The notes under the pieces: model-generated
The model's database searches: none
The model's input: the letters and a program-made list of their open reading frames with translations, nothing else
Told to the model about the DNA's origin: nothing
Part shown: positions 25,870-64,000 of the stretch, piece after piece
Layout: every line of letters starts with the position of its first letter
Numbering within the stretch: the first letter of the stretch is position 1
Position numbers and translations under genes: made by a program
Assembly: GCA_022605955.1 (NCBI GenBank)
Contig: JAKCOZ010000007.1
Coordinates: 31,784,991-31,848,990 of the forward strand
Direction: 5' to 3'
Length of the DNA: 64,000 nucleotides
Source of the DNA: Rallus limicola
Taxonomy: Eukaryota; Chordata; Aves; Gruiformes; Rallidae

Positions 25870-26500
25870 CATGAGAATACTCTGTGAGGTCAGATCCAAT
25901 ATCCATCTGGCAGGGTGCTCTGTCTCCAGCAGTGGAAAAGGAGGTGACATTCAGAGAGAACTTGTGAGCCTGGACACTCTCCGTGGTCCATTCCGCCCAG
26001 CATCCAGAACATTTTTATCATGAGTGTTAATGGGTACCTCCCTGTCTTGTCCTTTTAGTAATTTTTTAGACCTGTTCCATCAAGTGCATGCTCATTCTAA
26101 TGTTGTGGGGTTTGCTGAGTAACCAGCAGTTCTGCTTTCACCTTATTCACCAGGTTAACTTTTTAAACTTTTGTCCTGTTCCCACTTAGTCGTTCTTTCT
26201 CCAAATGAAGGGTCCAAGCTGTTTCAGTCTCTTACATCAGGTGGCTTCTCCCACCTGTTCCTCCACCTCCTCTAACCCTCTTCTTGAGAGTTAGACACCA
26301 GAGCTGCACACAATATTCAATATGTTAACCTGAATTATTCTGTGATCCTGTCTGGTCTTGTGTGAGTCCACCAATGCTTTAGAGGCAAAACAACACTCAC
26401 CAGTTTCTTTCCAATATCCCCCCTGATGATACCCAGCACTGTACCCACAATCTCCTTGAGTTTGATTTCCAGCTCAGTACTTCTCATGCATGCTTGATTA
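25870..26500 (-). mobile_element. probable ancient CR1-type LINE fragment
   Basis: Reverse-complement landmarks of old amniote CR1 elements are present: cagatccaatatccatctgg, tccaaatgaagggtccaagc, cagagctgcacacaatattc, and cctgatgatacccagcactg. Their order fits an old element much more diverged than the other CR1 copies here. Borders are approximate. Confidence 0.5.
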
Positions 26501-28311
26501 TTTTGACCTCACTGCATCACCTTAAAAACATAGGCTATCATCTCTTTTCCAGGCTGAATAGACTCTGCCATGAGCCCTTGCCCTTCTCCGATCACACTTG
26601 CCAGTCTTTTCTGCACACTGCTGAGCCTTGAATTCTTTTCAAGAGGAGGCAATTGGAGCAGCAAGCAGTAGCCAAAGTGCAGTAGTTTAGCGGCATATGA
26701 TGTTCTCTATCATAACTTTATGTCATTTCTTACACTTCCTAATGGCTGATTTCAGTTCTTGACTGCTGCAGTGCAATAAACTGAAGTTTTACAGAGAATT
26801 ATCCCCAAAGACAGGAGAATTTTCCCAGTAGCTAATTTAGAGCCTATTACTGAATGTACAGAGTTGGTGTGCAGCTATTTAACCACTGCTTTGGCACCTT
26901 GCAATTTTGTTTTCCTCTTGCCAGTGAGGCATTAGCAGTTGAGACAAACCATGTAATGATCATATAATGCCAGTGTCACACAAATGTGAAAACCTGCAAG
27001 AGTCAGAACAGAGACCTGTGTGTGTGCAGCCACTGGTTTTTAAACAGCAGCTTGTCACACAGGCCTGTGTATTCACCTTCCTGAGGAGCTGAAGCTTTTC
27101 CATTGCAAATCCGTGGACCTGTCAAAACAGAGGAACCAAGTGGGAAATCAGGAAAAATGGGAACAAGTTGAGGCAGCTAGTGAGAGCTATGACCTGTGAA
27201 AGAAGCAGAGCAGACATAATGAATTTTGGGATACAGGGAGTGTCATTACTGAATCATGACAAAGTATCTGACAATATACTGTATGAAGCAACCCTGCACC
27301 AGCAAAGGGTATAAATTCAATGAACAAATGGGAAAAACCTTCCTTGACATTCTGTAATTGTGAGGGGGAAAAAAAGCATGAAATTAATAAATTGTTAACC
27401 ATTCATTAAGGTGTTTCTTGCTATATATATGACAAAGTATACAGAAGCTATTTTATTCAGATCTCTTTGAAAGTTAACTGCAATGCAATAAATTTCTTCC
27501 TTGGGACTTCATTTATGATAATAAATGAGATACTAGCTTAATAAAAAATGTTCCTGAAATTAATCAATTATGCTTGAATTATAGTTTTGGATTTATTAGG
27601 ATTTTTATTCTGAAGCCACATGTTTGTATTGTAATTATGTTTTATTCTTCAAAATGAATGGTTTAAATTATGAGATAATTTGCATTTCCTTTCAATTTCC
27701 TTGACTGGTACATATCGTGGAAGTGATAAAATGAGCCAAGAGTCTTTCTTATGAAAAAATTTTTATAACTGAATTAGATTCTTTTTGCTTGTGTTTATTT
27801 GACCAAAATTAGAATCAATTGTGTGGAGATAATTACTCACCCAGTGCAATACTGATTGATCTAGTGCAAAACTCTTTTGGAACATTAAGTTTTGTTGATA
27901 GAGGCAGAACTTGTAGAGCTTCAAAAAAACCCCAACCCAACCAACCACAAAATACAAATAACAAAATGAAAAGATACATCACCTAATACATTTTGCAGTC
28001 ATGTGTGAGAAGGCTGAAGGCTGTTCTTCCTCTTTTTTCAGTTTCTGGCACTTTACCTCAGCCAAGGCATTCACCGTACCCATAGCTTTACAGACCTTAG
28101 GCACTGGAGCTGGCTCAGATCTAAGCTGCACAAGCCTTTGATCACCCGTGAACTAAATTATTTTGATGGTTCCAAAAAGTTTTCTGAGACCACTGCTTCC
28201 AGGAAGGAAGGGACTTGGTGGGAGGGAACAGTGGGGAAGCTGCTCCAGTAAGGATTTTCTGCTGCACACTGACAGGTCATTCTGTCTCTAGGACTTCTGG
28301 ATGGTCTCAGC
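26501..28311. other. non-coding; A/T-rich, repeat-free core near 27.4-27.76 kb
   Basis: No coding signal. The A/T-rich portion contains an octamer motif ATTTGCAT (27678-27685) and TAAT-type homeodomain-like sites, without recognisable transposons. Confidence 0.45.
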
Positions 28312-28403
28312 AGAGGTCAGGTTGGATGGGGCTCTGAGCAGCCTGAGGGGGAGTGAACCAGATGACCTTTAAAGGTCCCTTCCAACCCAAACTATTCTGA
28401 TTC
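28312..28403 (+). mobile_element. CR1 3' terminal stub
   Basis: caggttggatggggctctga, then cagatgacctttaaaggtcc and cttccaacccaaactattct: the terminal roughly 90 bp of CR1, sense orientation. Confidence 0.88.
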
Positions 28404-30115
28404 AAACCCAGGATTTGTATCTGTGTCTGCCCTCTGTCTTTCCAGGGGTCCCCAAATCTCACTCCCTGGATTTGTTCTGTGGTGTCCACCAAGAGCATGC
28501 CTCACACACCAGCGCTAGGGAAAGGCATCCCAAGGCCCATGGCTACAAAACAGGACCTTGATGAGCATCTCTCTCTAATGCAGGTTAATCACAAGGTTAG
28601 GTTTGGCTTGAACAAGAGGTAACAAGCTGCAGTAAGAGGGGTCCTTATTAAAGGGTCAGGAGGCCCCTCCTCAAGCTACACATCCCTATGTTTAGATGGC
28701 TCAGATTGTTCTTCTGACTTTATAATCAATGGAGAAGTGATTTCTGCCATCTACAGTAAATGTCTAGAGTAAGTCAGATAACATGCACCCTAGGAATACC
28801 CATTTGTCTCTGGGTGATGTGTGCCCATTCCCACTATTCTCCTCATACACCACGTAATTCTCTGAGCACATGGACTTCTGGAAGGAATTTGCTGGAAGAA
28901 GAAACTAAGTTTAAACAATGTGGAAAAAGTCCAAGGAGATTTAGTATTAAGTAAGGTCACTTGTGTTCTCTTGCTGACAGCTCTGAAGTGCTTTTTTTTT
29001 TTTGCCAGCTTCCCTTTAAATTAGACTGCAAATTGCAATTATTGGGTATTTGAGAGAACATTATGCAATACAAGAAGTGATCATGAAGCCTCTGCAATGA
29101 TGGGATAGTTTACATGAAAAAGGAAGGGCATGAAAGGAGTTTTTAGAAAGTTAACAAACTGGAAAGCTGGAAGCTGCTGTGGGTAAATCTTCATGAGAGG
29201 AGAACACAGCTTGTGAGTGTTTTTCAAAGGGTAAGAAAATTAATTCAGAGACCCAGCAGACCTTTGGCACTGATAATGGGAAATGGACACTTTTATTTAC
29301 AGATTTTTGGTGCAAATCCAACATGGTCTGAGTCAAGTCAAATGCTGTGGTGTTTGTATCAGGGAAACCTCAATGAATCAGTCATAAACTAGGGCCCACA
29401 TTGTCACTGTATATCTGCAGAAGAGAAAAGATGTCCTTACTCCAGCTTCTATTCCAGGCATTTCCAATGGGAAATTTGTTGATAACCTGTAGGAACTCTA
29501 TCCTCCACCTTCTCTGTGGACATGAATTTGTTTTATTTTATCTTAAATTAGCTTGTTGGTTCCATGAAGCAACAAAATCCTTATCTGTATTTGCGCATCA
29601 CAACCTCCAACCTCACCACAGGTCTAAGACAGATGAAAGACTTGCCTGACTTCACAGGTTCTGGCAGTGTTGTGTCTGTGCCTTGCTGATAGGCAGGAGA
29701 TCCTGTGGGGAACATGGGAGACACTTCCTTATGATGTGTTTGAGGTATGCCTAGAGGTGGCACGCAGTTTTCTACCTAGCTTAGGGATAACAGATGGATG
29801 TGAATAACTTTGGGGACATTATCAAATCTGGTGAAACTCTGTGGAAGCCTGACACTTTCCCTTCTTGGCAACATATTCCTGTGAAAATTTTTGCAATCTC
29901 AGGGAGAGGAACAGGAGTAATTTTCAGGTTTTCAGCAGCTGATTGAATCTATGTCACAGCTGTGGTGAAAAGGAATATTCCTTGTGGAAATCTGAAGAAA
30001 GATTACTTTTTTTCTTGCCAATAGAACCAAGTTTTTATCACATAAAGAGTATCCACAGAACATTTTTAAGAAGGCACAATGATTTTATTAAGCCTTGTGG
30101 ATGCTACCCATGTGG
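28404..30115. other. non-coding stretch, nothing recognised
   Basis: No gene or transposon supported; an eleven-base T run lies near 28991-29001. Confidence 0.5.
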
Positions 30116-30169
30116 AGCCAGGAGTTGGACTCGATGATCCTTATAACTCAGTATATTCTGTGATTCTAT
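30116..30169 (+). mobile_element. CR1 3' terminal stub
   Basis: gccaggagttggactcgatg, atccttataactcagtatat and tctgtgattctat match the last about 55 bp of CR1, somewhat diverged. Confidence 0.72.
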
Positions 30170-33100
30170 ATGCACAATGTTTGGAGCATGTACACTGTCA
30201 TTGTATGACAAGCAGTTACATAGCAAAGCAATGGAGCCTCACTGTTGTGAGGGATTGATATGTACAGCCTGAACATTTCATTTTCTTGTCTTGGACCTTT
30301 ACAGAGAAGATTCTCCCTGGAAGATCCTATGTATAATGAACTTTGTGCTGCCATCTTGGTGAAAATCCCTGTGCTCTTCTTTCCCTTAGTTGAGCCTTAC
30401 AAGTGGCTTATGCTGCTTCCCCTCTGGTGCTTCTGAGGGTCATTTCTCTGCATGGCTGCAGCTGCCCTTGGCCAAGGATTAATGGTGGGGCCAGGGGTGC
30501 AGGAGAACTCAGGTGCACCCTAAAGCCTCTCTGTGCCCGAACTTCCAGCAGACTGAAAAACACACTGAAATCTGGTTTGCTTCAAAGATAAATTTTGCTG
30601 TTGGCACCTGAGGACATGCCTCAAGCTTGGCAGCTTCTGTTACTCTGTGGTACCTTATGCAGTTGTCTTTTAAGAGTGTTGTTGTGTAAAAATAAAAATG
30701 TTCCAGGCTTCACTTCAGGTTTATTAATAGCCATTGTCTCCAGTTTCCCTCTGATGCCTGATTTGCTTGAGACATTTTTTGTCTTGGTAGTATATTTCTG
30801 GTCATAATGGTCAGGTTTTGGAATTCTTTGGCAATGGAAGTTGTGCATTTTCTGTGGTTTGTCCAGATTACTGTCATCCCTCTTAGGCCTGGCCAGGAAA
30901 CTTAATTTGTTTGCTCTGAATACAACTTTTAAAATTTATCAGCTTCCCTTTCCAGTTTTCAGTAACTTTTCCTCCATGCACCTTGAGTTTGCAGGTGATT
31001 TCAGATGTTTGAGCATTGATTACTATCACGTTTGCTCAGCTCGTAGGTGCCTGACTGTTTGGGCAATGTGTTTGTACTGTGTGCTTCCCCAGGTAGGTTT
31101 TTATTCCTACAGCAATAGAGGCAAACAAATCTTTTGATGATAGGGGGAAAAAAAGTGCTGACTGTTTATTACTGCATGCTTGTGGCTAACAGAAAAACTT
31201 TAAAAATCCTTTGTGTTTCCATTCTCACTACCTGGTTTGTTTGTCAGTAGAGTTATTAGCACAGAATTCTGAACCAGCATCGGTTTTTTCTCCCTATGAA
31301 ATATGCAGAATATTTGTTTCCCTGCAAAAACTGTGATATGAAATCATGCCCACAGAGAGCTCCTCTTGAACCAATGTTACCTATAATTGGGAAAATGGTA
31401 CAGATCTAATAAAAACGAAATTCCAGGTGGGTTGAAATGCACCACTACTTATTTATAATTTGAATAGGACTCAGTGAAGGTTTCAGCCCTCAAAATAAGG
31501 TGTCAAGAAGTATATTTTCAAAATACAGAAGCATGTAATCTCAATATTTGAAAATGAAATGCTTCAGATAAATGGAAATGTTTTTCTTGACATTTCAAAT
31601 TGAAAAGGACCTAATTACCTGCAAACAGAACGGCATATTTCCGTACTATATAATATGAAATTGTAATTATATTGATTTCAGCAAGCAGGTAAGATATGCA
31701 ACAAAGTGAAAAGATTTACACCTTCACTGTCAAATAAAGACAAGTGAAGTGTTTGCAATGACATTGGATTTCGGAGTGTAAGTCAGGTTGGTCTGAGTAA
31801 TTAAATGTTATGTGTCTACAGGTGTTTTTTTAAACAAAATAGCCTCCAAAACCTGGCTTGGTTTACTGATTTATTTTCCCTCTTTTTCTTTTTTCTTTTA
31901 GTTCAGGCATTCAAAGCCAAGAGTTCATTATTGCCCACCTCTAGCCAGGCACTGTCCAGTTTACTGTTAAGGAAGAACTTCTGGGTGTATTTCCTACATT
32001 ATTGTTACTGTTTTGCCAAACCTTTACTGGCAGTAAAAAAGATATGTGCAGACTCTTAAGGGTTATTATTAAGGACTGGTTCAAGCATCCAGAAAGCTGG
32101 AAAAATTAAACTGTATGCCCCAGTGCTGAGAGATTTGATTTTCACTCCCAAACCCCCTCTAGAATGATGAATCATGCAGCTTAAAAACACACAATTTGTA
32201 AAAGGAAGAAATGATAAAACCATGAAGAAAAACAACAACCCACTAATCCTTTCTCAAAGTGACAGGACAGACAGGTGCTTTCCCCCAGTTCTCAGAAATC
32301 TTGCTATGAAAGGGCCCTTCTGGGCACAGCTTTAATACAGAAAATTATGTTTCCCTTCCATGTTGCTGAGAATGGATGCTGTGCTGAGCCCTACTCAGGG
32401 CATCTTCTTCAAACAGCTTCTCTTCTCCACATTTACCAGCTCCTGCCTCAGCTCTAGAGTATGGACTTCAAGAAGTAGGTCAGGTGTGAATTTAAGACTT
32501 TTAAAGTTATTTCTCTTGTAGTCATGGTTTGTTCTATGCTTCAACACGTCAGAACAGCATTGGTGTCCTATTGCAGGAAAGGTGCTCCCAGACCCTGACA
32601 CAGGGCAAACAAATGTTTGGTGAGAAGAGGCTAGCAGGCAAGACAGAGGAGGGACTGGTGGCCATTCTCTTGCCTTCTTTGAACTCGGCTATGGGTGGAA
32701 AAAGGAGACACTGTGTTGAAGGGCAAAATATTGTATGACATTTGTTGAGATATATCTTTTCACCCCCCTCTTTAAAACCAACCCTACAAAATGCAGCTGC
32801 TCTTTCTTTCTAATCTCTCTACTGTCTCTACTCTCACTGAAGAGCTGAAGGACAAATGTGAGAATAAAATACAAAAAGGCAAAACAGCACAAGCTTCTGA
32901 ACAACCGACCTGGACTTGTGGCATCATTGGGAGAGGTGCTTTATTGGCAGCTGTACTGCTAACTACCTCAGGGCCCGGGGAACCTTTGCCATCAGTTTCC
33001 TGAGAAGTGGACTGCATAGTGGGTCCTTGCTGAATGCCTTGTCATGTTTTATCTGTAGCTATGGAGTGACTTGAGCCAGGCATGATATTAGAAATTACCT

Positions 33101-33777
33101 CATCAAGCTTTAACTGGCTTAGTTTTAAGCTGGATTGATTCCCTAGTCCAGTAGAGGAAGAAGTGGGAGGCAGAAAAGCCCCACAAAGCAGTAGGTGGGG
33201 TTGTTGCTTGGCTGAAACATCTCTGTAACACAGCTTGAGGAAAATCCTTGTCCAGTTCTGTTCATGACTTTGCTGCTGGAAGGGACTGAGAACTAGCTAA
33301 ATAAATAGAAAAGCTTTTGAGGTGCACATGCTACCCATACAATGGGCATCAGCACCAAGAGAGTTTATGCAAATGCACACTGCTTTTGACCCGGGGCCTA
33401 TATTTTATGAGAAGATTTTATGTCTTGTCATGTCACAGGCATAAGATCTACATGTGTGTCGGGGGGGGTGGGGAAATAAGTAGAATTTGAAACTTGTCTT
33501 AGATTCCCTTTCTTTGTCTCATTTTACTGTCTTAATCTGAAGATTTTGCTCTTCTCTCAGGATTTTTGCCTGTTCATGACCAAATTTTAAAAATCAAGAA
33601 AATTAGATGAAGCATAAAACCAGATCTATCTGTTGTTTGCTTTGAATAAATGGAGAATCAGAATATAATAATCTCATTTGGAAATAAAAGTTCACTCTCA
33701 TTGATTCTGAGTTAAATTGGAGTCTAGCACAGAAAACAGCTCAAATCTACTGCACTGATGACTCTTTATTTTTTCAG
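30170..33777. other. sequence upstream of the first coding exon; untranslated exon(s) not located
   Basis: An acceptor at 33776-33777 shows that this is the end of an intron, so a 5' exon of FER1L6 lies somewhere upstream. No CpG island, TATA-supported start or other distinctive promoter was found here or in the preceding 30 kb. An A/T-rich region with TAATTA-type sites lies near 31490-31760, and a G-tract at 33461-33473. Confidence 0.5.
33461..33473 (+). repeat. poly-G tract
   Basis: Eight G, T, four G, about 300 bp upstream of the first coding exon; low complexity. Confidence 0.8.
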
Positions 33778-33796
33778 AAAGGGGCTGTTTGCTGGC

Positions 33797-63834
<30,038 letters not shown>

Positions 63835-64000
63835 GTATGCCTGTGTTTTCCTTTAATCAGTGACGCAGTGATGGTAACTGAAAGAACGCTGGTTGTAAAC
63901 ATTTTGATTTCTATTTGATTCCATTGATTTAGACTGCTTCATCATGAATATGAATATCCAAGAACATTTTTTAAATAAGTCTTGTACTAAATAAAGAGTT
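63835..64000 (+). other. FER1L6: start of FER1L6 intron 15
   Basis: Begins gtatgc and runs off the right edge. Nothing else seen. Confidence 0.85.

Noticed and set aside
31673..31696. Micro-exon-like signal (tgatttcag, caagcag, gtaaga)
   Set aside because: Acceptor and donor motifs flank only 7 bases, with no supporting coding sequence or frame.

Overview
This is eukaryotic DNA, and the repeats mark it as a bird. CR1 LINE fragments (truncated at the 5' end, with 8-bp ATTCTRTG-type 3' tails) occur about twenty times in both orientations. Three copies of one LTR family, ending in a GGTTAAACCAYGACA-type 3' terminus, point to a neoavian rather than a galliform bird; that last step rests on remembered repeat families. 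There is no operon structure. Nearly all long open frames are chance ORFs or reading frames of CR1.

The only protein-coding gene I can support is the 5' part of FER1L6 (fer-1-like protein 6, ferlin family) on the + strand. Fifteen coding exons run from an ATG at 33797 to the donor after 63834. All splice sites are GT-AG. Exon phases agree throughout, and the exons sum to 2001 nt, or 667 codons, with no stop. They encode a lysine-rich N-terminus, a C2 domain (about residues 82-200), a second C2 domain (about 239-352), a FerI region (about 352-425), a charged linker, and the start of FerA (from about 563). The gene continues beyond the right edge; the later ferlin domains and the transmembrane anchor lie outside the window.

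Layout. Bases 1-33777 are non-coding: intergenic DNA and/or introns between untranslated FER1L6 exons. The first coding exon has a splice acceptor in front of its ATG, so at least one upstream exon must exist, but I could not place it or a promoter. This part holds CR1 fragments, one LTR of the main family (4382-4897), a weaker LTR-like stretch near 3.6-3.9 kb, and old diverged CR1-like sequence near 5.5 and 26 kb. From 33.8 to 64 kb the exons are separated by introns of 96 bp to 5.2 kb, the larger ones loaded with CR1 and LTR insertions.

I found no novel molecular system. The most useful observations are: intron 3 (96 bp) is a multiple of three and open in the exon frame, so its retention would add 32 residues just before the first C2 domain; a tandem GTTGGT donor follows exon 10; the avian start codon appears shifted relative to the mammalian one; a solo LTR with a perfect 5-bp target duplication carries a nested CR1; and a young CR1 is inserted in an older CR1 with a matching 4-bp duplication.
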